Notes: a model not told the origin generated them from the sequence alone. Positions 1 to 9,464 are shown, counted from the stretch's first letter. The stretch: 64,000 nt of DNA from Rhodopseudomonas_A palustris_F (GCF_000013745.1 NC_007925.1:1364001-1428000), one strand, 5' to 3'. Numbers and translations are program-made.

Positions 1-333
1 CGGCAACCCGAGCGGATCGGCGCGCACCTCCCAGGTGTAGGTGGTGAATTCGGAATGCTGTTCCCAGCGCAACACGGTGGAGCCGAACGGCATGCGGTGA
101 TGCTTTTCGTGCGGCGGCGGCGGTTGCAGCCCGCGCTCGACGCAGAACGCGGCCAGATGGGCGCGATCGGCGGCTGCGCGCGGCCCTGTAGTATCGAACG
201 CGAAATGGATCACGCGGGACGGCACCGGGAGCGGGGTGAACGGGCGGGCGTGGACCTCGCCCAGCACCGCGGCGCGCAACGGATGCGGCGCCAGCCGGGT
301 GGCGCCGTCGCCAATCAAAACCTCAGCAGTCAT
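1..333 (-). CDS. DUF3422 family protein, N-terminal part (runs off left edge)
   Basis: The minus strand reads from an ATG at 333 without a stop to the window edge, giving the first 111 residues. The N-terminus has the HPLR...EVHARPF pattern at about residues 17-32, followed by P-R-V-I-H-F-A-F, which I recognise as the start of the DUF3422 family (cytoplasmic proteins of roughly 420 residues, function unknown). It diverges from hemC across about 290 bp that must hold both promoters. The plus-strand frame over the same bases has no family resemblance and is taken as a shadow. Confidence 0.75.
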   Translation of the reverse strand, partial: MTAEVLIGDGATRLAPHPLRAAVLGEVHARPFTPLPVPSRVIHFAFDTTGPRAAADRAHLAAFCVERGLQPPPPHEKHHRMPFGSTVLRWEQHSEFTTYTWEVRADPLGLP

Positions 334-626
334 TCAAAATCCCAGCCGGTTGTCCGGCTGAAACACGGGGTTCCGGCACGGCATGCTTGACTTGAGTAGC
401 ATTGCGTTGCGACAGACAGAAGCCGAAAGGTACCGCACGCGCGCGGTCGGCTGCGAGCCGTTCGCAGTGCGCGGAATACGCCGCGAAAACAGAAGGTTCG
501 CGGCCAAAGTCAACAATCGCCGGAAACTGCGGGCCATCCGTTTGCATTCCGGCGCGGGCTGGTCTTACTCTCCGGCCCGAAAAGAATACCGCGCCCTTCA
601 CGCGGTCGTCGAATGGAGCATGAGCG

Positions 627-1607
627 GTGGCAATTCCAGTCCGTATCGGCACTCGCAAGAGTATCATGGCGCTTGCCCAGACGGAGGACATCGCGCGTCG
701 ATTGTCCGCCGCAGCGTCCGAGCTCGACGTCGAAATCGTCAAATTCGAAACCGTCGGCGATAGCGACCAGGTTAGCAAGCTGTTGCCGCATGGCGGCAAG
801 GGCGGCGCCTTCGTCGCCGAGATCCGCGCCGCGGTGACCGCCGGCAAGCTCGAAGCCTGCATGCATTCGCTGAAGGACATGCCGGGCAACGAAGACACCC
901 CCGGCCTGATCATCGGCGCCACGCTGTCGCGCGATCCGCCGACCGACGCTCTGGTGCTGCGCAAGGGCCTGACGCTGGAAGACCTGCGAAAGTCCCGCGG
1001 CAAGGGCTACACCATCGGCACCAATGCGGTGCGGCGCGCCGCCTATGCCAAGCGGCTGTTTCCCGAAGTCAACGTCATCCATTTCCGCGGCGCCGCCGAC
1101 ACCCGCGTGCGCAAGCTCGATAATGCCGAGAAGCAGCGGCTGCCGGACGGCGGCCATGTCGGCCCCGCCGACGCGCTGATCATGGCGCGCTCCGGCCTCG
1201 AGCGGGTCGGCTTCGTCGACCGCATCGTGCATGATTTCACGCCGCAGGAGATGCTGCCGTCCGCCGGGCAGGGCATCGTCGCGGTGGAATGCGCGGTGAA
1301 CAATTGGCAGATCCGCAAGTATCTCGAACTGATCGACGATCCGGTGGCGCGATTGAGCTGCGACGCCGAGCGCGAAGTGCTGTGGGTGTTGAACGGCCAT
1401 TGCAATTCTCCGATGGCGGCGTTCTCCACCATCAAGGGCTCGGAGATGACACTGAGCGCCTCGGTGCTCGACGAAGAAGGCGGTCTGTTCATCGAGGCGT
1501 CGCGCAGCGGTCCGGCCAATCGTCCCCGCGAACTCGGCCGCGCGGTCGCGCTCGAATTGCTCGACAAGGGCGCCGCCGCGATCATCGAGCGCACCCGGCC
1601 CGAGTAA
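627..1607 (+). CDS. hemC: Hydroxymethylbilane synthase (porphobilinogen deaminase)
   Basis: Polymerises four porphobilinogens into hydroxymethylbilane, a step shared by heme and bacteriochlorophyll synthesis, in the cytoplasm. The 326-residue product starts with a GTG at 627; the ATG at 620 is in another frame. Landmarks are IGTRKS near the N-terminus, MHSLKDMP at about 80, GTNAVRR at about 130, the RGAADTRVRKLD stretch, and PSAGQGIVAVE. The cofactor loop reads LNGHCNSPMAAF, so the dipyrromethane-attaching Cys (about residue 257) is present, but the usual GG-C-Q-V-P context is altered. It is therefore a divergent HemC, perhaps a photosynthesis-dedicated copy. It lies 58 bp ahead of bchI in the same direction. 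Confidence 0.9.
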   Translation: MAIPVRIGTRKSIMALAQTEDIARRLSAAASELDVEIVKFETVGDSDQVSKLLPHGGKGGAFVAEIRAAVTAGKLEACMHSLKDMPGNEDTPGLIIGATLSRDPPTDALVLRKGLTLEDLRKSRGKGYTIGTNAVRRAAYAKRLFPEVNVIHFRGAADTRVRKLDNAEKQRLPDGGHVGPADALIMARSGLERVGFVDRIVHDFTPQEMLPSAGQGIVAVECAVNNWQIRKYLELIDDPVARLSCDAEREVLWVLNGHCNSPMAAFSTIKGSEMTLSASVLDEEGGLFIEASRSGPANRPRELGRAVALELLDKGAAAIIERTRPE

Positions 1608-1665
1608 GTCTCAGCCCCGCCACCCGACTTCCCACGATCAAAGCTTAACGTGACGAAAGCATAGC

Positions 1666-2688
1666 ATGGCGACTGTTTTCCCCTTTTCCGCCATCGTCGG
1701 CCAGGACGAGATGAAGCTTGCGCTGCTGATCGCGGCGGTCGATCCGAAGGTCGGCGGCGTGTTGGCGTTCGGCGATCGCGGCGCCGGCAAGTCCACCGCG
1801 GTGCGCGCGCTGGCGGCCCTGCTGCCGAAGATGAAGGTCGTGGTCGGCTGCCGCTACAATTGCGATCCCGACGTGCCGAAGGCGTTCTGCGACGAGTGCC
1901 GCGACAAGGACAAGCACGGCAAGCTGAAGACCGCGCAGGTGCCGGTGCCGGTGGTCGATCTGCCGCTCGGCGCCACCGAGGACCGCGTAGTCGGCGCGCT
2001 CGATCTGGAACGCGCGCTGGCGCGCGGCGAGAAGGCGTTCGAGCCCGGCCTGCTGGCCCGCGCCCATCGCGGCTTCCTCTACATCGACGAAGCCAACCTG
2101 CTTGAAGATCACCTGGTCGACCTCTTGCTCGACGTCGCCGCCTCCGGCGAGAACGTCGTCGAGCGCGAGGGCCTCTCGATCCGCCATCCCGCCCGCTTCG
2201 TGCTGGTCGGCACCGGCAACCCGGAAGAGGGCGAGTTGCGCCCGCAATTGCTCGATCGTTTCGGCATGTCGGTCGAGGTCAAGACCCCCGACGACCTGCC
2301 GAGCCGGATGGAAGTGGTGCGCCGCCGCGACGCCTTCGAGAGCGATCCCACGGCGTTCCTCGCCGCCTGGACCAAGGAAGAGGCCAAGCTGCGCAAGAAG
2401 ATCACCCAGGCGCGCGAACGGCTGCCCGAGGTCACGGTGTCCGATGCTGCCCTTGAACGCGCCGCGACCTTGTGTATGCGACTTGGCACCGACGGCTTGC
2501 GCGGCGAACTGACCCTGATGCGCGCCGCCCGCGCACTGGCGGCGATCGAACACGCCAAGCACGTCACCGACGCGCACCTGAAGAAGATCGCGCCCTCGGC
2601 GCTGCGGCATCGGCTGCGGCGCAACCCGCTCGACGACGCCGGCTCCACCGTCCGCGTCGACCGCGCCATCGTCGAAGTGTTCGGATGA
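1666..2688 (+). CDS. bchI: Magnesium chelatase ATPase subunit I
   Basis: BchI is the AAA+ motor that, with BchD and BchH, inserts Mg2+ into protoporphyrin IX, the first committed step of bacteriochlorophyll synthesis. The 340-residue product has a Walker A GDRGAGKST at about residues 36-44, a Cys-containing insert CRYNCDPDVP...CDEC at about 62-80, the Walker B region GFLYIDEANLL at about 136, and the sensor stretch VLVGTGNPEEGELRPQLLDRFG at about 182-203. Length and motifs match typical BchI. The stop overlaps the bchD start (ATGA), so the two are translationally coupled. bchH is not in this window. Confidence 0.97.
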   Translation: MATVFPFSAIVGQDEMKLALLIAAVDPKVGGVLAFGDRGAGKSTAVRALAALLPKMKVVVGCRYNCDPDVPKAFCDECRDKDKHGKLKTAQVPVPVVDLPLGATEDRVVGALDLERALARGEKAFEPGLLARAHRGFLYIDEANLLEDHLVDLLLDVAASGENVVEREGLSIRHPARFVLVGTGNPEEGELRPQLLDRFGMSVEVKTPDDLPSRMEVVRRRDAFESDPTAFLAAWTKEEAKLRKKITQARERLPEVTVSDAALERAATLCMRLGTDGLRGELTLMRAARALAAIEHAKHVTDAHLKKIAPSALRHRLRRNPLDDAGSTVRVDRAIVEVFG

Positions 2689-4484
2689 GTCAGGCCGTCG
2701 CATGGTCCGATGCGGCCACCGCGGCGCAATTGTTCGCGGTCGATCCGGTCGGCACCGGCGTCTTGTTGCGTTCGCGCGCCGGGCCAGTGCGCGACCGCTG
2801 GCTGGCGATGCTGCGCGCCGCCTTGCCGCCCAACGACGCCCATAAGCACCTGCCGCTGCATATCGCCGAGGGCCGGCTGCTCGGCGGCCTCGATTTGTCG
2901 GCGACGCTGGTCTCCGGCCGTCCGGTCGCCGAACGCGGGTTGCTGGCCGAGGCCGACGGCGGCGTGTTGATGCTGGCGATGGCCGAGCGGATGCAATCCT
3001 CGACCACGGTGCACGTCACCGCGGCGATGGACGCCCATGAGACGCTGATCGAGCGCGACGGGCTGTCGCTGCGGATGCCTGCGCGGTTCGGCGTGGTGGC
3101 GCTCGACGAGGGCCTGGAAGACGAATTCGCCCCGGCCGGGTTGCGCGACCGGCTGGCGTTCCACCTCGACCTCGACCGCTTCTCGTTCCGCGACACCGAG
3201 GAATTCGAGATCAATGGTGCCGACATCGAAGTGGCGCGCTCGCGGTTGCCGCTGATCCGCGCCACCGACGAGCAGATCGAGGCGATCGTCACCGCGGCTG
3301 CGGCGATGGGCATCGTCTCGCTGCGCGCGCCCTTGTTGACCATCCGCGTCGCCCGCGCCGCCGCGGCCTGGAGCGGCCACACCGAGATCGACCAGGAAGA
3401 CATTTCGATTGCGGCGCGCCTGGTGCTGGCGCCACGTGCGCTGTACTTCCCGCAGGCCGAACAGCCGGACCAGCCGGAGCCGCCGCCGGAAGAACCGCCG
3501 CCGCCGGAGGACAATTCCGAGGACAACAAGGACCAGGACGAGCAGCAGATTCCGGACATCGACCGCGCACTCGACGAGGTGATCCTGGCTGCTGCGAAGG
3601 CGGCGATCCCGCCCGACGTGCTGGCCTCGCTGCGCGCCTCCGCGGGCCGCACCCGCGCGCGCTCCTCCGGCAAGGCCGGCGAGCTGCAGAAATCCAACAA
3701 GCGCGGCCGGCCGACCGGCACGGTGCGCGGCGAACTGCGCGCCGGCGCCAAGCTCAGCGTGATCGAGACGCTGCGCTCGGCAGCGCCCTGGCAGCCGCTG
3801 CGCCGCCGCGAAGCCGCTGCCACCGCCGCAGAGGCGATCGCCGCCGGCGGCAAGGCGGCGCCGCAGCCGCGCATCCTGATCCGCAAGGACGATTTCCGCA
3901 TCGCGCGGTTCAAGCAGCGCACCGAGACCATCACCATCTTCGTGGTCGACGCCTCGGGCTCGGCGGCGCTGCATCGGCTCGCCGAAGCCAAGGGCGCGGT
4001 GGAGCTGTTGCTGGCGGATTGCTATGTGCGCCGCGACCAGGTGGCGATGATCGCGTTCCGCGGCACCATCGCCGAAATCCTGCTGCCGCCGACGCGCTCG
4101 CTGGCGCGCGCCAAGCGCAGCCTCGCGGGGCTTCCCGGCGGCGGCGGCACGCCGCTGGCCTGCGGGCTGGATGCCGCCTACGCGCTGGCGGATTCCATCA
4201 AGCGCAAGGGCCAGACGCCCACCGTGATCCTGATGACCGACGGCCGCGCCAACATCGCCCGCGATGGCGCGCCCGGCCGGCCGAAGGCCGAGGAAGACGC
4301 CATCGCCTCGGCGCGGCAATTGCGCGCCGCCAATATCAACGCGGTGCTGGTCGATATGTCGCCGCGGCCGGGGCCGCAGGGCGAGAAGATCGCCAAGGAG
4401 ATGGGCGCGCGCTATCTGCCGCTGCCCTATGCCGACGCCACCGTGCTGTCGCAGGCGGTGCTGGCGAGCACCCAGGCGGCGTAG
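2685..4484 (+). CDS. bchD: Magnesium chelatase subunit D
   Basis: BchD forms the platform ring with BchI in Mg chelatase. I chose the ATG at 2685, which overlaps the bchI stop, giving 599 residues; the open frame continues upstream but there only shadows bchI. The N-terminal AAA-like half lacks a clean Walker A, as expected for BchD. A proline/acidic linker at about residues 259-290 (PPPEEPPPPED, then DNSEDNKDQDE) leads to a C-terminal von Willebrand A domain with the MIDAS motif DASGSAA and the later TDGRANI. bchO, which often follows bchD, is displaced to 12368. Confidence 0.95.
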   Translation: MSQAVAWSDAATAAQLFAVDPVGTGVLLRSRAGPVRDRWLAMLRAALPPNDAHKHLPLHIAEGRLLGGLDLSATLVSGRPVAERGLLAEADGGVLMLAMAERMQSSTTVHVTAAMDAHETLIERDGLSLRMPARFGVVALDEGLEDEFAPAGLRDRLAFHLDLDRFSFRDTEEFEINGADIEVARSRLPLIRATDEQIEAIVTAAAAMGIVSLRAPLLTIRVARAAAAWSGHTEIDQEDISIAARLVLAPRALYFPQAEQPDQPEPPPEEPPPPEDNSEDNKDQDEQQIPDIDRALDEVILAAAKAAIPPDVLASLRASAGRTRARSSGKAGELQKSNKRGRPTGTVRGELRAGAKLSVIETLRSAAPWQPLRRREAAATAAEAIAAGGKAAPQPRILIRKDDFRIARFKQRTETITIFVVDASGSAALHRLAEAKGAVELLLADCYVRRDQVAMIAFRGTIAEILLPPTRSLARAKRSLAGLPGGGGTPLACGLDAAYALADSIKRKGQTPTVILMTDGRANIARDGAPGRPKAEEDAIASARQLRAANINAVLVDMSPRPGPQGEKIAKEMGARYLPLPYADATVLSQAVLASTQAA

Positions 4485-4559
4485 CGGCGGCGCTCTATTG
4501 TGGGCGCATGATCCGATCCGAACACCGCGATCCACGTTTCCGGATGTTGCTGCTGGTCG

Positions 4560-5726
4560 TCAGCGCCCGCGGCGCTGGCGGGCGCGCTCCAACGTTTCCG
4601 ACGGCCGCTCGCCGAACGCCAGCCGATAGTCGCGGGCAAAATGCCCCTGGTTCTGGAAGCAGCATTTCAGCGCGGTGCCGAGCACGGTGGTGGACCTCTC
4701 CGGCATCTGCAACAGCGCCCGGGCGTGGTTCAGCCGCACCCGCTTGATGTACTCGTTCGGCGTGAAGCCCCAGGCCAGCTTGCAGTGCTTGAACAGCGTG
4801 CGGGTGTTGACACTGGCGGCTGCGGCCAACGCCGCGATGTTGAGCGGCTTGTCCCAGTTCTGATCGACGTAGCGCTTCACCGCCTGCACCGTGCTGGTCG
4901 CCGAATTGTATTTCTGGCCGCGCTTGGCTTCGGTGACGTCGAGGCTGACGCCGACCAGGCCGACGACTTCGTCGAGATCGTCGAACACCGGCATCACCGT
5001 CTGGTTGACCCAGCGAATCTCTCCGCTCGGCCGAACGATGCGATGCTCGCTGGTGTAGACCATGCCGTTGCTGACCCGTCGCGCCTCTTCAAGGACGCGC
5101 GGCCGGTCCTCCGGGTGAAGCTGCGCAACGAAATCTTCGAAGGTCGGCGGTGGACCATTCAGGCTGCGGCCGAGCAGGATGTTCAGCCCCTCCGAGCAGC
5201 TTGCCGATTTGGTGCGAAAATCCTTGGTCCAGAACGCCACGCTGCGCGGCTGATCGCGGCGCGGCGCCGGATAGTCGGTTGACTTGGTATCCGCCGGCGC
5301 GCTGATCACGCCGATCATCTCGGCGGCGCAGTTGTCGCCGTCGCGCTCCAGCGCGGTCACCGTGACGCGCGCCGGCAAGATCGAGCCGTCCTTTCGCAAA
5401 AATCGTTTGTCGATCGTGTAAGAGTCGATTTCGCCGCGAAACAGCCGCTGCAATTCTCCGTTACACCGTTCGATATCGTCGGGATGCGTAAGAGACTTGG
5501 ACGTAAAACTGCCGTCGCACAACTCCCCCGTCGCGTAGCCGAGCATGTGGCAGAAGCGCGGGTTCGTAGACACCAGCTTTCCTGATAACGGATCGAACTT
5601 TGCAAAGCCCAGGCCGCCGCTCTCAATGGTCTGTTCGAGAAACGAAAAAGGTATGGTCGCGGGCGACGTGTGGACCGGAGGCCGAGTGAAAAGGCGAGTA
5701 TGCGCGACCGTCTTGCTCTTGATCAT
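4560..5726 (-). CDS. Two-PAS sensor fused to an AraC-type DNA-binding domain
   Basis: A 388-residue transcription regulator. A first PAS domain lies at about residues 30-140 (GGLGFAKFD, then FCHMLGY and DGSILPARV). A second follows at about 165-275 (HPEDRPR, RPSGEIRWVN, DVTEAKRG). The C-terminus is an AraC/XylS helix-turn-helix pair (LAAAASVNTRTLFKHC, GFTPNEYIKRVRLNHARALL, GHFARDYRLAFGERPSETL). There is no transmembrane segment, so it should sense a cytoplasmic signal; the ligand cannot be told from sequence. It is convergent with bchD. It is an unusual neighbour for a bacteriochlorophyll operon and may be part of an insertion. Whether it regulates the cluster is unknown. Confidence 0.8.
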   Translation of the reverse strand: MIKSKTVAHTRLFTRPPVHTSPATIPFSFLEQTIESGGLGFAKFDPLSGKLVSTNPRFCHMLGYATGELCDGSFTSKSLTHPDDIERCNGELQRLFRGEIDSYTIDKRFLRKDGSILPARVTVTALERDGDNCAAEMIGVISAPADTKSTDYPAPRRDQPRSVAFWTKDFRTKSASCSEGLNILLGRSLNGPPPTFEDFVAQLHPEDRPRVLEEARRVSNGMVYTSEHRIVRPSGEIRWVNQTVMPVFDDLDEVVGLVGVSLDVTEAKRGQKYNSATSTVQAVKRYVDQNWDKPLNIAALAAAASVNTRTLFKHCKLAWGFTPNEYIKRVRLNHARALLQMPERSTTVLGTALKCCFQNQGHFARDYRLAFGERPSETLERARQRRGR

Positions 5727-6103
5727 ATCGCGCTATCCATGCGCGTGTGAGCACTGAAAAGTCAACCCGATCGACGGATCACCCACGCTGATCAAAATGG
5801 TTACTTAGCTGTAAACCTTGACTGTTTTTGATCTTCCGAGGCGCATTTTGAGCAGCGCGTCACACAGTGAAATGATCTCCGGCGTGTAAAACCAATGCGT
5901 TGCACGGACGTGCTGAAACGCAAGTTTAATGCTGTCCCGAGCCTTTCGCGATGCTTTCGCGCAGCTGCCGGCGCGGACGGCGTCGCGCCGCCTCGGACGT
6001 GATCCGTACGCCGCGGGCGCTATCGTGCCGGGGTCGGCATTTACGTTTGTCCGGCACACTGAACGCGGAATCGTTGCCACCATGCCCCGCGGAGAAAACA
6101 CAC
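5727..6103. other. Intergenic region between AraC-type gene and chemoreceptor
   Basis: About 380 bp that must carry the divergent promoters of the PAS/AraC gene and the chemoreceptor gene. It is locally AT-richer than its surroundings (about 5745-5860). Open frames on both strands here show no family resemblance or convincing ribosome sites. I see no repeat or operator that I can name. Confidence 0.4.
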
Positions 6104-7807
6104 ATGCCGCCTGCGCTATCGACTGGGTTCAGATTCACCATCAGCCGCAAGATTTACGTTCTGATCGGTCTCGGCTTTGTCGGGCTGCTGGGGATCGCAT
6201 TTCTGGATTCCAGCGAACTCGGGTCCGGCTTGAAGCAGCAGAAGCAGGTCGAGCTGCAACGGCTCACCGAACTCGCCGTCGCTATCGTCAAGGACGAATA
6301 CGCCACGGCTCAAAGCGGCGAGATATCGGTCGCCGAAGCGCAAAAGCGCGCGCAGGCGCGAGTGGCGACCATGCGCTATGGCAACAATGATTACTTCTTC
6401 GTCACCGACATGCAGGGCAGGATGCTGATGCACCCGGTCACCGCGGGTTTGGTCGGGACGGACATGTCGCATACCAAGGACCCGAACGGCAGACGTTTCA
6501 TCGCCGAAATGGTCGACGCGGTGAAGCAAAAGGGCTCCGGTTTCGTCGACTACAGCTGGGCCAAACCGGGCTCCAACAAGCCGCAGCCGAAGTTGTCCTA
6601 CGCCGCCGGTTTTGCGCCGTGGGGCTGGGTGATCACGACCGGCGTCTATATCGACGATCTCGATGCGCAGACCTGGGCTTCCACGCAGCGCTCGCTGATC
6701 GCCGCGACCGTCATTCTGCTGATCACGCTCGCGGTCTCGGTCTTCATGGCCGGCCGCATCACCAAACCCTTGCACCGGATGACCGATGCGATGAAGGCAC
6801 TCGCCGGCGGCCGGCTCGACGTCGCGATACCCGGCGTCGGTCGCAACGACGAGATCGGCGAGATGGCCGAGGCCGTCGCAGTGTTCAAGACCAACGCGGT
6901 GGAGCGCCAGCGCCTGGAAGCCGAACAGAAAGAACTGGAGGCGCGCGCCGCCGCGCAGCGCAAGGCCGACACCAGTCGGCTCGCCGACGACTTCGAAACC
7001 GCGGTCGGCGAGATCATCGAAACCGTAACCTCGGCGTCCAACGAATTGGAGGCCTCCGCCACCACGCTGACCACCACCGCGGCGCGTTCGCAGCAACTCG
7101 CGACGATGGTGGCGTCGGCCTCCGAAGAGGCTTCCACCAATGTGCAGTCGGTGGCCTCGGCCACCGAGGAGATGAGTTCGTCGGTCGACGAGATCAGCCG
7201 CCAGGTGCAGGACTCCGCCCGCATCGCGCACGACGCGGTGACGCAGGCCCGCATCACCAACGACCGGGTCGGCGAATTGTCGAAGGCGGCGGCGCGGATC
7301 GGCGACGTCGTGGAGTTGATCAACACCATCGCCGGCCAGACCAATCTCTTGGCGCTGAACGCCACCATCGAAGCCGCCCGCGCCGGCGCGGCGGGGCGCG
7401 GCTTCGCCGTGGTCGCGAGCGAGGTCAAGGCGCTGGCGGAGCAGACCGCCAAGGCGACCGGCGAGATCGGCCAGCAGATCACCGGCATTCAGAGCGCCAC
7501 GCGCGACTCCGTCGCCGCGATCGAGGAGATCAGCGCCACCATCGGCAAGATGTCGGAGATCGCCTCGACCATCGCCTCGGCGGTAGAGGAGCAGGGCGCG
7601 GCGACCCGCGAGATTTCACGCAACGTGCAGCAGGCCGCGCAAGGCACCAGCCAGGTCAGTTCGAACATTTCCGATGTGCAACACGGCGCCGGCGAAACCG
7701 GGTCGGCATCGGCGCAGGTGCTGTCGGCGGCGCAGGTGCTGTCGCGCGACAGCAGCAGGCTGAAGACCGAGGTCAGCAGATTCCTGCACAGCGTCCGCGC
7801 GGCGTAA
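6104..7807 (+). CDS. Methyl-accepting chemotaxis protein with Cache sensor
   Basis: A chemoreceptor that signals to CheA/CheW. Start taken at the ATG at 6104 (MPPALSTGF...), just before the first membrane helix; 568 residues. Order: TM1 at about 17-37, a periplasmic single-Cache-type sensor at about 40-190 (NDYFFVTDMQGRMLMHP, PQPKLSYAAGFAPWGWVITTG), TM2 at about 200-220, HAMP, then a long coiled-coil signalling domain containing the conserved hairpin tip with NLLALNATIEAARAG. The ligand is unknown, although such Cache domains often bind small carboxylates. The next gene starts 3 bp after the stop. Confidence 0.92.
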   Translation: MPPALSTGFRFTISRKIYVLIGLGFVGLLGIAFLDSSELGSGLKQQKQVELQRLTELAVAIVKDEYATAQSGEISVAEAQKRAQARVATMRYGNNDYFFVTDMQGRMLMHPVTAGLVGTDMSHTKDPNGRRFIAEMVDAVKQKGSGFVDYSWAKPGSNKPQPKLSYAAGFAPWGWVITTGVYIDDLDAQTWASTQRSLIAATVILLITLAVSVFMAGRITKPLHRMTDAMKALAGGRLDVAIPGVGRNDEIGEMAEAVAVFKTNAVERQRLEAEQKELEARAAAQRKADTSRLADDFETAVGEIIETVTSASNELEASATTLTTTAARSQQLATMVASASEEASTNVQSVASATEEMSSSVDEISRQVQDSARIAHDAVTQARITNDRVGELSKAAARIGDVVELINTIAGQTNLLALNATIEAARAGAAGRGFAVVASEVKALAEQTAKATGEIGQQITGIQSATRDSVAAIEEISATIGKMSEIASTIASAVEEQGAATREISRNVQQAAQGTSQVSSNISDVQHGAGETGSASAQVLSAAQVLSRDSSRLKTEVSRFLHSVRAA

Positions 7808-7809
7808 CG

Positions 7810-8271
7810 ATGATGCACGATTTGACCGCCGATGAGGTCGCGTCGTCCGGTGCGGATCGTGCCGCGGCGTTGCGGCGAATGGCGCTTGCGCTGGCCGGTT
7901 GCTCGCAGCCAGGCGACGCTGGCGCGTTCGCCGAGCCCTCAGCCGAGACGGCGGTTGCCCTGCAAGATATTCAAGAGGCCATCGCCTCGATCGGCGCGTC
8001 GGGCGATTCCTGGAAAGCGCTGATCGACGAATTGTTTCATCATCTTGCGCGCGCTACGCGGGCGGTCGATCTGCTCGACGATGCGGAGAGCAAAGCCGAG
8101 TTGCTGGCCAAGCTGGCGGCGAGCCGCAGCAGCTTGCGGCAGGCGGCGAGCCGTCTGCAAGGTCAGCTGCAAACTCTGTCGCGGTTCAAGCCGCCGCAAC
8201 CGGAGGCTTGGCCGCGTCAGTTCAGCCTGATCGTCGGTGGTCGGCTCGATCGCGCTCGTGGCGAGGTCTGA
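7810..8271 (+). CDS. Small helical protein coupled to the chemoreceptor gene, unknown function
   Basis: A 153-residue frame beginning with two consecutive ATG codons 2 bp behind the chemoreceptor stop, so co-translation is likely. The sequence is mostly amphipathic helix, with a run rich in leucine, alanine and charge at about residues 60-120 (DELFHHLARATRAVDLLDD, KAELLAKLAASRSSLRQAA). There is no signal peptide, membrane helix or motif I recognise. By position it could be a partner or accessory of the upstream receptor; that is inference. The downstream 170 bp to the next gene shows nothing recognisable. Confidence 0.6.
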   Translation: MMHDLTADEVASSGADRAAALRRMALALAGCSQPGDAGAFAEPSAETAVALQDIQEAIASIGASGDSWKALIDELFHHLARATRAVDLLDDAESKAELLAKLAASRSSLRQAASRLQGQLQTLSRFKPPQPEAWPRQFSLIVGGRLDRARGEV

Positions 8272-8441
8272 CGGAGGTCGCGACGTCGGCGAGGCCTGCT
8301 CGGGTGCGCAAGCGCGAGGCGGTCGACGGGTCTCGCGCTAGACCGCGCCAAGGATCTTTCGACGGCCGTGGAACCAGGCGTCGCACCGGATCTTGTCATG
8401 GGATTCACGCCGTGTCGGCAGTGATCCAATCCAGGTCCATC

Positions 8442-9431
8442 ATGAATCCTATCATTCTCGTTGTCGGACTGCTGTGTTTGGCTCAGCCGGCCTATGCGGC
8501 GGCGCTGCAGCCGGACGCCATCAACACCGCCGAATTCTCCGGCAAGATCCCCACCGAGGACAAGCTCAGCCCGCTCGCGGTCAAGCTGCAGGTGCTGCTC
8601 GATCGCGCGCACTTCTCGCCGGGCGAGATCGACGGCCGGTTCGGCGAGAACGTCGAGAAGGCGCTCGCGGCCTATGCCGAGGCAAATGCGTTGCCGCCCG
8701 GCAAGGCGCTGACCCCGGAGATCTGGGCCAAGCTCAAGGCCAATTCCGGCGACCCGGTGCTGGCGCAATACACCCTCACCGCGCAGGACCTGAAGGGGCC
8801 GTTCCTCGCCAAGCTGCCGGCCAAGATGGAGCAGATGAAGACGCTGAAGCATCTGAACTACACCGGGCCGAAGGAAGCTTTGAGCGAGCGTTTCCATATC
8901 AGCCAGGAATTGCTGGCCGAGCTCAATCCGGGGCAGAAATTCAATCGCGCCGGCGACGCCATCACCATCGTCAGCCTGCCGCCGGAGGCGATGCCGACGC
9001 CGGCCACGCGCCTCGAGGTCGACAAAGAGCGCCAGACCGTCAAGGCATTCGCGCAGGACGGCTCGCTGTTGGCGTTCTATCCCGCCAGCGTCGGCAGCGA
9101 GGAGAAGCCGACCCCGTCCGGCGCGCTGAAGGTGGACACCGTCGATGCCAATCCGAACTACCGCTACAACCCGAAATACAAATTCAGCGGCGTGAAGTCC
9201 AAGAAGCCGTTCAACATCAAACCGGGGCCGAACAATCCGGTCGGCGCGATGTGGATCGGGCTGTCCGAGCCGGGCTACGGCATCCACGGCACCGCCGATC
9301 CTTCCCGCGTCAGCAAGAGCGACTCCCACGGCTGCGTGCGGCTGACCAATTGGGACGTGCTGCGGCTGTCGCGCATGGTGAAGAAGGGCGTCGAGGTGGC
9401 GTTCGTCGACGACCAGCAGGCGGCGAAGTAA
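8442..9431 (+). CDS. L,D-transpeptidase (YkuD) with peptidoglycan-binding domain
   Basis: A periplasmic enzyme that would make or use meso-DAP cross-links, or anchor proteins, in peptidoglycan. The ATG at 8442 opens a clean signal peptide ending AQPAYAA at about residue 18; 329 residues in total. A PG_binding_1-type repeat lies at about 45-85 (RAHFSPGEIDGRFGENVEKAL), a LysM-like stretch at about 135-180, then the YkuD catalytic domain from about 190. The active-site signature has the upstream His (YGIHGT) and SHGCVRLTNWD near residues 288-298, with the nucleophile Cys present. Longer upstream starts in this frame have no signal sequence and were rejected. It is convergent with higA. Confidence 0.9.
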   Translation: MNPIILVVGLLCLAQPAYAAALQPDAINTAEFSGKIPTEDKLSPLAVKLQVLLDRAHFSPGEIDGRFGENVEKALAAYAEANALPPGKALTPEIWAKLKANSGDPVLAQYTLTAQDLKGPFLAKLPAKMEQMKTLKHLNYTGPKEALSERFHISQELLAELNPGQKFNRAGDAITIVSLPPEAMPTPATRLEVDKERQTVKAFAQDGSLLAFYPASVGSEEKPTPSGALKVDTVDANPNYRYNPKYKFSGVKSKKPFNIKPGPNNPVGAMWIGLSEPGYGIHGTADPSRVSKSDSHGCVRLTNWDVLRLSRMVKKGVEVAFVDDQQAAK

Positions 9432-9464
9432 GCGGGCAGGGCGGCGCCGCCCGGCCGCCGAACA

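Noticed and set aside
55..390. Plus-strand open frame of 111 codons at the left edge
   Set aside because: The minus strand over the same bases encodes a DUF3422-like N-terminus with a proper start; the plus frame has no family resemblance.
620..627. ATG at 620 as hemC start
   Set aside because: It is out of frame with the conserved HemC sequence; the GTG at 627 is the in-frame start.
2109..4535. 808-codon open frame on the minus strand
   Set aside because: It lies antisense to bchI/bchD, is dominated by Arg/Gly/Ala/His/Gln, and has no recognisable domain. High GC content produces such shadows.
5805..6101. 98-codon minus-strand frame between the AraC-type gene and the chemoreceptor
   Set aside because: No ribosome site, no motif, and it would occupy the whole divergent promoter region.
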